This document shows positions 9,613 through 16,165 of a stretch of DNA of 64,000 bases, one piece after another. Position numbers and translations under genes: made by a program. How positions within the stretch are numbered: the first letter of the stretch is position 1; every line of letters begins with the position of its first letter. Origin of the DNA: CAG-390 sp003523225 (GTDB lineage: Bacteria; Bacillota; Clostridia; Oscillospirales; CAG-272); contig CABPZE010000007.1 of the NCBI GenBank assembly GCA_902461815.1, positions 29,205 to 93,204 on the forward strand. The letters run 5' to 3'. The notes below the pieces were generated by a model that saw nothing but the letters and a program-made list of their open reading frames with translations, ran no database searches and had not been told where the DNA came from.

Positions 9613-9798
9613 ATGGCAGTACCGAAGAGAAAAGTATCGAAAGCCCGCAGAGACAAGAGACGCTCCAGCACATGGAAGCTCGCAACTCCCGGGATGGTCA
9701 AGTGCCCGAACTGCGGTGAGCTGGTTCTGAATCATCATGTCTGCAAGAGCTGCGGCATGTATGACGGCAAGCAGGTTCTCGTTGTTGAGGATAAGTAA
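9613..9798 (+). CDS. rpmF: 50S ribosomal protein L32
   Basis: A 61-residue L32, near full length for the family. It begins MAVPKRKVSKARRDKRRSS and has the zinc-ribbon form with CPNC and CKSC pairs. GGGAGG precedes the start codon. It is the second gene of the yceD-rpmF operon, followed by a terminator at 9825-9886. The zinc-binding form implies dependence on zinc supply; no zinc-free paralogue is seen in the window. Confidence 0.97.
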   Translation: MAVPKRKVSKARRDKRRSSTWKLATPGMVKCPNCGELVLNHHVCKSCGMYDGKQVLVVEDK

Positions 9799-9824
9799 TC
9801 GAGGCGTTCGATAAGGACATCAGG

Positions 9825-9886
9825 AAAAAGTCGCCTTAGGCGGCGTGGACGGAAAAGTTCCCGGCTGCGCGTCGCGGCGGCTTTTT
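9825..9886 (+). terminator. Terminator after rpmF
   Basis: AAAAAGTCGCC at 9825-9835 pairs with GGCGGCTTTTT at 9876-9886 (one G-U pair), enclosing a 40-base region; the right arm runs into the T-tract. Confidence 0.65.
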
Positions 9887-9949
9887 CTTATCCCGGCGGA
9901 GACCTTCCCACAGTTCAATCAAAAATCCGAGCAATTTATGGAGTAATAT

Positions 9950-11134
9950 ATGAAGATCAGAACAAAAATTGCCGCGATCGTTGCGGCGGCAGTGGCGGCG
10001 TCCCTGCTTCTGACGGGCTGCCAGCTTTCAACGATATTCGGCGGCGAAACCACAAGCGAGAATGCAGACGGCAGTGTTACCACTACACCCGTTACGGTTG
10101 CCGTACCCGAACCGATGGATCTGAGCGGAATTGACTTTTCCCAATATATAAAGTTAAATTACAAGGATATCCCCTTTACCGTGACCTCTCTGCCGATATC
10201 GCCGGGCGAGGAGGAGATCGACAGCGAGCTGAGCAGTATTCTGGTTTCATACGGGCTTTACGACCTTGACACCACCGCAGAAAAGACTGCGCTTGGGGAT
10301 TATCTTGAAATAGAGTACACCGGCTACATGGAGGGCGAGACCTTTGAAGGCGGAACCAGCGAAAAATCCACAATACTTCTCGACACCGAAAAAAGCGGAT
10401 ACATCCCCGGCTTTGCCGACGGGCTTATCGGAGTGAAGCCCGGAGCTGAGGTTGAGCTGAATCTGACATTCCCGGAGAATTATTATGACGACATTGCGGG
10501 CAAGCCCGTGACCTTCAAGGTCAAGATACACGGCATCTGCCGCCTGCAAATGACCGATGAATCCGCCGCGACTCTCAGCGACGGCAAGTACACGACTCTT
10601 AATGAATACCGCGTATATCTTAAGGATTATCTGACCGAAATATCGGGACACAACGCGTTCAGCGAGGTGTACGATCAGCTCTGGAGCGAGATAATGGACC
10701 GTTCCGAGGTGATCTCATATCCCGACAAGCAGTATCAGTATTACTATTCGCTGCTGACGAATGACCTTATCAGCTCTGCGCTGAGCGCGGGTATGGATTA
10801 CGACGCATATCTTGCCAAGAACGGAATAACCGCCGAAAGCATTGACGAGGAGATAAAGAGCTACATCAAGTCCGACCTTGTGATCTACGGCATCGCGGCG
10901 GCGGAAAATGTGGAGCTTACCGAGGAAGATTACAGCGATTACGTCAACAAGTATTACGCATACTACGCGCAGTATCTGATCTATTACGGATACACCACAG
11001 AGCAGATAGTTTCGTATCTGCGCAATCAGGCGTTCAGCGAGGCGGTGCTTTTTGCGGCGTTTTCCTACTGCACGCTTACCGAGAATACCGGAGCATCCGA
11101 TACTCCGGAAACTACATCCGCTCCGAATGAATGA
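9950..11134 (+). CDS. FKBP/trigger-factor-like peptidyl-prolyl isomerase lipoprotein
   Basis: A 394-residue predicted lipoprotein (signal ending LLLTGC) with an FKBP-type isomerase domain at about residues 105-190. The hallmark pattern is GDYLEIEYTGYMEGETFEGG, then YIPGFADGLIGVKPG and a late VTFKVKIHGI strand. The remaining C-terminal part is helical and resembles the chaperone arm of trigger factor. It should help fold proteins outside the membrane, as PrsA does in other Firmicutes. GGAG lies about eight bases before the start. It is a single-gene unit followed by a strong terminator. Confidence 0.85.
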   Translation: MKIRTKIAAIVAAAVAASLLLTGCQLSTIFGGETTSENADGSVTTTPVTVAVPEPMDLSGIDFSQYIKLNYKDIPFTVTSLPISPGEEEIDSELSSILVSYGLYDLDTTAEKTALGDYLEIEYTGYMEGETFEGGTSEKSTILLDTEKSGYIPGFADGLIGVKPGAEVELNLTFPENYYDDIAGKPVTFKVKIHGICRLQMTDESAATLSDGKYTTLNEYRVYLKDYLTEISGHNAFSEVYDQLWSEIMDRSEVISYPDKQYQYYYSLLTNDLISSALSAGMDYDAYLAKNGITAESIDEEIKSYIKSDLVIYGIAAAENVELTEEDYSDYVNKYYAYYAQYLIYYGYTTEQIVSYLRNQAFSEAVLFAAFSYCTLTENTGASDTPETTSAPNE

Positions 11135-11142
11135 TAATACTA

Positions 11143-11173
11143 TCCGGGCTGCCGCGCAACGCGGCAGCCCGGA
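11143..11173. terminator. Bidirectional terminator hairpin
   Basis: A 14-bp GC-rich perfect stem (11143-11156 with 11160-11173) with a three-base loop, followed by a T-rich stretch. It separates the convergent genes at 9950 (+) and 11187 (-). Confidence 0.85.
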
Positions 11174-11186
11174 TTCCTTTATTGGA

Positions 11187-12593
11187 TCATTCCTGATTTT
11201 TATCCCGGCAGGGATGAGTATCGGCGGTACTGCTGCAGCATTCAAAGCCGCTGTCAACATAGTTGGCGATAAAGCGCGCGTGCAGCTTGCGCTGCTTGCA
11301 CATAGAGCCGTGTTCCTCTCCGTTCACCGCAAGAACCTCGGGAAGGACAAATTTAATACACCTTACAGTCACGTCGCGGCAGTGAGGGCCGAGGTGCGCG
11401 GGTATCAAAAGAGTTTTCATTCCGCGTCGGTATTCTATGCAGTCGTCGACCTCGGTGAGTATCACGGCAAGTGCTACCCGCTTTCCGGGGCAGATATTCT
11501 TCAGCGTTACGTCAAGCTGAAGTATGCGCCCGAGTGATTCAAGTGAAATATCTCCGGCGTCGAACTCCAGCGTGTCGGTGCAGCCGTCGATGGTGATCGG
11601 TACTGGCTCGGGACACGTCTCGGGGCGCTCAACGATGTCGCACTCCACCTTTATTGTGGGAGAGGGGAAGGAAACGCTGTTGCCCTCGGCGTCGGTGTAG
11701 CTTACGCTTTCGTTGACCTCAACGTCTCCGGTGCAGCTTCCGGTGTGGCGGACTGTGAAATCAAGGTATGCCCCCTCATTCTCCTTTACTCCCAGTGCAC
11801 CTATCCTCCAGACTAACGATGTGTCGCTGAGGATCTCTGCGCTGCCGACGGACGGCTTGGATAGCGCAACGATATTGAAGCAGGGGTTCAGCGTGTCGCG
11901 TATGGAGATCTCGGTAGCTCCGGGACGGGTAATATTTGCGGCAAGATCCTCGAACAGATCTTCAAGCTCCGAGTCGTCAGGCGTTATCGCCACATATGAG
12001 GATGACGGTTCGGACGCCCATGCTTCGAGCGCGTCGGCGTCAAATCCGCCGCTGCCCGAAAGACCTATACAGTAAATTATTATTCCGTCCGCCTTCGCGG
12101 CGTCTGTGATCGGCACGGGAGAGGGACCCTCCGTGGTCTCGCCGTCGGTGAACATTACGATTATACGGCCGTGCGTGGAGTCGGAGTCAAACATTCCGAC
12201 AGCCGTGCTGAATGCGTCCGAATGATTTGTCCTTCCGCCTGCACGCAGTGCGTCCACTGCGTCATCAAGCTCTTCAACTGAGGTAATAAGCCCGGTATCT
12301 GCGGTTGCGGTGCTGGCAAAGCTGACAATGCCGATCCGGCTTCCGCCGCCTATCTGACCGTCGCCCGGCGTGTCGGTCGCCTCGTCAATTATCTCAATAA
12401 ACCGTTTTGCGCCGCTTTTCAGGTTGGCAAGCGGACTGCCCGCCATGCTGCGCGAGCGGTCAAGCACCAGAACGATGTCAACCGGGTTGGTCATGATGTC
12501 CGGCGCCGCCGTAAGCGACAGGCGGACGCCGAATTCTCCGCCGCATTCGATTCCTGAGGTGGTAAGCTCTTTGTTTGAGTTTGTAATTCCCAT
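11187..12593 (-). CDS. VWA-domain protein with Cys-containing C-terminal domain
   Basis: A 468-residue protein. Residues about 35-220 form a von Willebrand factor A domain with a complete metal-ion-dependent adhesion site: DRSRSM (DxSxS), the Thr in GGRTNHSD and the Asp in MFTDGET. A beta-rich domain (about 225-320) resembles DUF11-type surface repeats, then a Cys-containing domain (CPEPVPITIDGC onward to about 455). Despite this surface-like build no signal peptide or membrane segment is visible from the start codon at 12593, which is supported by AAGGGGGAT upstream. An upstream-extended start is not open. The ligand is unknown; either non-classical export or a cytoplasmic role is possible. 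Confidence 0.75.
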   Translation of the reverse strand: MGITNSNKELTTSGIECGGEFGVRLSLTAAPDIMTNPVDIVLVLDRSRSMAGSPLANLKSGAKRFIEIIDEATDTPGDGQIGGGSRIGIVSFASTATADTGLITSVEELDDAVDALRAGGRTNHSDAFSTAVGMFDSDSTHGRIIVMFTDGETTEGPSPVPITDAAKADGIIIYCIGLSGSGGFDADALEAWASEPSSSYVAITPDDSELEDLFEDLAANITRPGATEISIRDTLNPCFNIVALSKPSVGSAEILSDTSLVWRIGALGVKENEGAYLDFTVRHTGSCTGDVEVNESVSYTDAEGNSVSFPSPTIKVECDIVERPETCPEPVPITIDGCTDTLEFDAGDISLESLGRILQLDVTLKNICPGKRVALAVILTEVDDCIEYRRGMKTLLIPAHLGPHCRDVTVRCIKFVLPEVLAVNGEEHGSMCKQRKLHARFIANYVDSGFECCSSTADTHPCRDKNQE

Positions 12594-12699
12594 ACGTTTT
12601 TATCCCCCTTTTCAAAGCTTTTACACTTGCATTATATGCACAGCCAACCGGGGGTGACATGGGATACTGGAAATCGCGACTTTTTTGCATATATATAAT

Positions 12700-12732
12700 A
12701 AAAAGACCGCCGCGCATGACGGCAGTCTTTTT
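12700..12732 (-). terminator. Terminator of rpsF-ssb-rpsR
   Basis: On the minus strand a GC-rich stem bounded by AAAAAGAC and GTCTTTTT arms, ending in a T-tract 14 bases after the rpsR stop. Confidence 0.85.
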
Positions 12733-12745
12733 ATATTGATTGAAC

Positions 12746-13015
12746 TTAAGCTCCTACATAGGGCAGAAGAGTGACCTCGCGGGCGCGCTTGATAGCCTTC
12801 TGAAGCTCGCGCTGATGCTTTGCGCAGGTGCCGGAAACACGGCGGGGAAGGATCTTGCCGCGCTCGCTGATGTACTTGCGCAGACGACCGGCTTCCTTGT
12901 AATCAATATAATCAATTTTGTCCTCGCAGAAAGCGCATACCTTTCTTCTTCTGCGGTTGGGGTTCTGCGGACGGGCAGCGCGGGGAGCGCGCTCCTTTTC
13001 GACCTGTTTATCCAT
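12746..13015 (-). CDS. rpsR: 30S ribosomal protein S18
   Basis: S18, 89 residues. The core RRRKVCAFCEDKIDYIDYKE and the C-terminal CAKHQRELQKAIKRAR are diagnostic. The start at 13015 is chosen because GGAGG is five bases before it; the frame is open to 13027. S18 binds S6 and 16S rRNA in the platform of the small subunit. It is the last gene of rpsF-ssb-rpsR, the standard bacterial order. Confidence 0.97.
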   Translation of the reverse strand: MDKQVEKERAPRAARPQNPNRRRRKVCAFCEDKIDYIDYKEAGRLRKYISERGKILPRRVSGTCAKHQRELQKAIKRAREVTLLPYVGA

Positions 13016-13049
13016 AATAGCCTCCAAATAATTTTAATTAAAGTACGTC

Positions 13050-13511
13050 TCAGAAGGGCAGATCGTCGTCGCCCTTGATGACGTCAAAGTTTTCAGCGGC
13101 ACCGGGTGTGGCATACGCCTCGGGGGCGTACTGAGCGGCGGGAGCCGCCGTGGTGCGCTGACTTTCGTTGCGGGAGTCGACGAACATTGCCTCGTCAACC
13201 ACAACTTCGGTGGAATAGCGCTTCTGACCCTGCTGATCCTGCCAGTTTCTTGTCTGTATCGAACCTGTGATGCAGAGGGAAGAGCCTTTTTTGAAATAAC
13301 GGGATATAAATTCGGCGGTCTGTCTCCACGCAACGCAGCTGATGAAGTCAGCCTGCTGCTGCGCCTGACCGTCTGCCGAGTGCGTCTGATACCGGCGATT
13401 TACCGCGAGTGTGAAAGACACAACCGAAAATCCGCTTTGAGTCTGCTTCAGCTCAGGGTCTCCGGTAAGTCGTCCGCACAGAACAACTTTGTTAAGGTTG
13501 AGGTTTGCCAC
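13050..13511 (-). CDS. ssb: Single-stranded DNA-binding protein
   Basis: SSB, 153 residues: an N-terminal OB fold (MANLNLNKVVLCGRLTGDPE to about residue 105), a flexible Ala/Pro/Gln-rich linker, and the acidic tip DDDLPF that recruits replication and repair partners. The start codon is GTG at 13511, with GAAGGAGAA upstream. It lies between rpsF and rpsR, as usual in Firmicutes. A GTG start in such a highly expressed operon may lower its yield relative to S6 and S18. Confidence 0.97.
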   Translation of the reverse strand: MANLNLNKVVLCGRLTGDPELKQTQSGFSVVSFTLAVNRRYQTHSADGQAQQQADFISCVAWRQTAEFISRYFKKGSSLCITGSIQTRNWQDQQGQKRYSTEVVVDEAMFVDSRNESQRTTAAPAAQYAPEAYATPGAAENFDVIKGDDDLPF

Positions 13512-13576
13512 GATCCAGTTCTCCTTCGTTCAGCCTGATGTCTTTTGACTTTGTGGATTGCTTATGCCGTGCTTTA

Positions 13577-14038
13577 TCACTCTGCGTCGGCGGGAGCGGC
13601 TTCTTCGGGAGCGGCAGCTTCCTCGACGGGAGCGGCTTCCTCGACAGGAGCTGTTTCCTCGGCGGCGGCCTTTTCGGCAGCCTCGGCGGCGGCAGCGGCT
13701 CTTTCAGCGGCGCGGCGAGCAACTCTCTCGGCTACCGCTTCGTCGATCTTTACGACGATGGAGCGCATAACTGCTTCGTCGATATTGAGAAGTCTTTCAA
13801 GCTCAGTGGGGAATTCCGCAGGAGCCTTGAAGGTAACGACGGTGTAATAACCCTCGTTCTGGTCGTTGATGGGGTACTCGAAGCGGCGCTTGCCCCATTC
13901 CGCGACGTCTACGATCTCACCGTTGGTGTCGATGAGGTTTACGAATTTCTGCACTGTGGGAGCGGCGGCGTCGGTGCCGGTGCTGATGTCCACAATGAAC
14001 ATACATTCGTATGCGTTCATTTTGATTTCGTTTTCCAT
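13577..14038 (-). CDS. rpsF: 30S ribosomal protein S6 with Ala/Glu-rich tail
   Basis: S6; the conserved fold occupies about residues 1-100 (MNAYECMFIVD, EWGKRRFEYPINDQNEGYY). Usual length is near 95-100 residues, but this one has 153 because of a tail that is almost only Ala, Glu and Pro in imperfect AAAPEEAAP-like repeats. Such tails occur in some Clostridia and Actinobacteria S6 proteins and are probably disordered. GGGAGG precedes the ATG at 14038. First gene of rpsF-ssb-rpsR, behind a consensus promoter. Confidence 0.95.
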   Translation of the reverse strand: MENEIKMNAYECMFIVDISTGTDAAAPTVQKFVNLIDTNGEIVDVAEWGKRRFEYPINDQNEGYYTVVTFKAPAEFPTELERLLNIDEAVMRSIVVKIDEAVAERVARRAAERAAAAAEAAEKAAAEETAPVEEAAPVEEAAAPEEAAPADAE

Positions 14039-14040
14039 AT

Positions 14041-14118
14041 TATAACCTCCCTATGGACTTGTCGTCCGTGCTTTTTTGGCACGGCAAGGAGACGGGAACA
14101 CGCCTGCTCCCGCATCAT
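14041..14118 (-). promoter_or_regulatory. rpsF 5' leader, possible S6:S18 autoregulatory element
   Basis: The leader between promoter and rpsF start has two stems on the minus strand. The second (CCGTGC-loop-GCACGG at about 14069-14087, flanked by CTTG/CAAG with an ACGA bulge) contains a CCG triplet. Known S6:S18 leaders carry CCG in a bulged stem just upstream of the rpsF ribosome site. The match is by eye only. Confidence 0.4.
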
Positions 14119-14124
14119 TTGCTT

Positions 14125-14153
14125 ATTATACCATAGCTTTTGGCGGCTGTCAA
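14125..14153 (-). promoter_or_regulatory. Consensus promoter of rpsF-ssb-rpsR
   Basis: On the minus strand TTGACA, a 17-base spacer and TATAAT: a full consensus match. Confidence 0.9.
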
Positions 14154-14160
14154 GACTTTT

Positions 14161-14203
14161 TTCGATATAAATGAAGGGCTTTTCGATATAAATAAAGGGC
14201 TTT
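14161..14203. repeat. 21-bp tandem duplication
   Basis: Two adjacent copies of a TTCGATATAAAT(G/A)AAGGGCTT unit, differing at one base, upstream of the rpsF promoter and right after the stop of the acetyltransferase. AT-rich, possibly an upstream promoter element or just a slippage product. Confidence 0.7.
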
Positions 14204-14755
14204 TTATTCTCTGAGGTCCTTCTGCATGAAATATTCCTTGCGCATGGTTCCGTCCTTCAGCTTGAAGGCATTCGGCCTTTCCCCCACAACGCGAAAACCG
14301 AATTTTTCGTAAAGATGCCTTGCTCGGTCGTTGCCCTCGATAAATTCAAGCTCCAGTATCTCGACTCCGCGGTCTTTTGCCGCCGCGATAAGCTCCTCAA
14401 ACATAGCGGAACCTATGCCGAGATCCCAGTAATCTTTACGAATTGCAATTCCGACAACGGCGCGGTGGCGCATTTTTATGCCGCTTCTGAAGGCAATGTC
14501 GCAGTTCCCGGCAATTTCTCCGTCAACACTGCAGCAAAGTATCAGCGAGTCGGGGGAGGCAAGGTTGTTTTTTATCCATTCCTCCTCTTTTTCGACGCTT
14601 ATGGTCCATTCCTCCGGGTAGCGGATAAGAAAATCGGTCTCTCCGCAGGCGGTCTTTATACTCTCAAGCAGCTTTTCCGCATCTTCCTTGCGCGGGCTTC
14701 TGAGGATCGCCGTTTTCCCGTTTTTAAGTGTGATCTTCTTTTCTTCAAATATCAT
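14204..14755 (-). CDS. GNAT-family N-acetyltransferase
   Basis: A 183-residue GNAT enzyme that transfers an acetyl group from acetyl-CoA to an amine. The acetyl-CoA-binding motif A is visible as RKDYWDLGIGSAMFEELI (about residues 105-122), followed by the typical LELEFIEGNDRARHLYEKFGF helix. AAAGGAGACC precedes the start. The closest generic relatives are RimJ/RimL- or spermidine-type acetyltransferases, but the substrate cannot be read from sequence. It is a single gene. Confidence 0.85.
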   Translation of the reverse strand: MIFEEKKITLKNGKTAILRSPRKEDAEKLLESIKTACGETDFLIRYPEEWTISVEKEEEWIKNNLASPDSLILCCSVDGEIAGNCDIAFRSGIKMRHRAVVGIAIRKDYWDLGIGSAMFEELIAAAKDRGVEILELEFIEGNDRARHLYEKFGFRVVGERPNAFKLKDGTMRKEYFMQKDLRE

Positions 14756-14759
14756 TGTT

Positions 14760-15163
14760 GGTCTCCTTTTTCGGATATAAAATGTGAAAATCGAAATCTA
14801 CTTCGACTTGCACCGTAATTATCCTGATATCCTATGATCCTATAACAGACTATACTGAAATTTGGGTACGACAATACAAGCCCGACGGATACCGATAAAT
14901 GGGATAACGCCGTCAGCTTCGACGCAGTAAATATTGATAACAGCTTCAGAAACCGCTTGGCAGACTGTCATTGCCGTAGTCCTTTCGTAAATGATTACCC
15001 AATATATCACATTTCAAATGCGATGTCAAGCCCATTTTGACACATATTTTTATAAACAGTTAAAAAATATGTGCAAAAGCGGCGTTTTTATGTTATAATT
15101 TTATTGTGAAAATACGTTTTGCGTGCTGTGCGCAAGCGGCACTGCGGTCGGAAGGGGCAAGAC
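14760..15163. other. Intergenic stretch with no clear gene
   Basis: About 400 bases. A plus-strand frame without a start codon (about 14846-15050) can be read as a short peptide containing DTDKWDNAVSFD, which might be a gene remnant but is not recognised. The right end holds an A/T-rich segment and the promoter at 15071-15099. Confidence 0.4.
15071..15099 (+). promoter_or_regulatory. Probable promoter for the ComEC-like hydrolase
   Basis: A TATAAT at 15094-15099 with a poor -35 (TGCAAA-like) 17 bases upstream. About 65 bases before the start codon. Confidence 0.5.
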
Positions 15164-16120
15164 ATGAAGCGCGGCAAGGACGACGGAAAAACCAAAATAA
15201 CGCCGGATGCGACCGGGTCGGAAAACGGTAAAGCTGTCCGCGTTGCTTCCGCTGCGGTGCGGCGCAGACGAAAAAAAGCAACATGCGCGGTAATCACCGT
15301 ACTTGTTGCTGTACTGATATTTGCGGCGTGGCTCTATGGCAGACTTTCCGGCGGAATTTCCGAGGGAGAGGCGCGGTTTTACTTTTTTGACGTCGGGCAG
15401 GGGGACGCGGCGGCGGTGGTCACGCGCGATGCCTGTATCGTGGTTGACGCAGGGACCGAGGCTTCCGAGGAAAGGCTACGGCTCCAGCTTGAGCGCGCGG
15501 GGATAAGGCGAATTGACCTTGCGGTGTTTACGCACCCGCACGAGGATCATATCGGCGGAGCGGATATGCTGATCGAAAATTTTGAGGTCGGCGCTGTGCT
15601 GATGCCGGATAATAAGTCTGACACGCTTACATACGCAAGACTGATATCGGCTTTGCAGAATAAAAACATTGAGCTTATACCGGCAGAGGAGGGATACGCC
15701 GCGGAGCTTGGCGGGCTGTCGCTTTGCGTACTTTTTGCGTCTGCCGACGCGACCGACGAAAACGATATGTCGGCGGTGGTGAGGATAAGCTTTGGAGAGA
15801 CCTCGGCGATATTCACCGGGGACGCCGGCGAGAGCGCCGAGAAAATGATCCTTGAGAAATATCCGGAAGGGGAACTGAGATGCGGCATTCTTAAGGTGGG
15901 GCATCACGGCTCGTCCACCTCCACCTGCACCGAGTGGGCGGAGGCGCTGTCCCCACAGTTTGCGGTGATATCCTGCGGCGCGGTAAACGATTACGGACAT
16001 CCGCACGATGAAGTGCGTCGCCGCCTTGCCGCCGTCGGAGCGGAGATCTTTCGCACCGACCTTGACGGAACGGTCTGCTTTGCCAGCGACGGCAGGGTGC
16101 TGAAGGCGATGAGGCAATAA
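15164..16120 (+). CDS. ComEC/Rec2-like MBL-fold hydrolase, membrane-anchored
   Basis: A 318-residue protein. A basic N-terminus of about 35 residues precedes one membrane helix (ATCAVITVLVAVLIFAAWLY), then a metallo-beta-lactamase domain on the outside. Motifs: FFDVGQGDAA, FTHPHEDHIGG (metal ligands), IFTGDAG and KVGHHGSSTS, all typical of the nuclease-like domain of ComEC but without its transmembrane channel. It may degrade extracellular nucleic acid or act on another phosphoester. The start at 15164 is supported by GAAGGGG upstream; the frame is open to 15119. It resembles, but is not a copy of, the lipoprotein at 332-2215. Confidence 0.85.
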   Translation: MKRGKDDGKTKITPDATGSENGKAVRVASAAVRRRRKKATCAVITVLVAVLIFAAWLYGRLSGGISEGEARFYFFDVGQGDAAAVVTRDACIVVDAGTEASEERLRLQLERAGIRRIDLAVFTHPHEDHIGGADMLIENFEVGAVLMPDNKSDTLTYARLISALQNKNIELIPAEEGYAAELGGLSLCVLFASADATDENDMSAVVRISFGETSAIFTGDAGESAEKMILEKYPEGELRCGILKVGHHGSSTSTCTEWAEALSPQFAVISCGAVNDYGHPHDEVRRRLAAVGAEIFRTDLDGTVCFASDGRVLKAMRQ

Positions 16121-16126
16121 TGAATA

Positions 16127-16160
16127 CCGGGGCTGCCGCGCTTTTGCGCGGCAGCCCCGG
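16127..16160. terminator. Bidirectional terminator hairpin
   Basis: A perfect 15-bp GC-rich stem with a TTTT loop between convergent genes. Its core shares the GGGCTGCCGCG sequence with the hairpin at 11143-11173. Confidence 0.8.
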
Positions 16161-16165
16161 TGGAA

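Noticed and set aside
13505..14170. A 221-codon plus-strand frame rich in Gly and Ser
   Set aside because: It is the antisense of the Ala/Glu-rich tail of rpsF and of the ssb leader.
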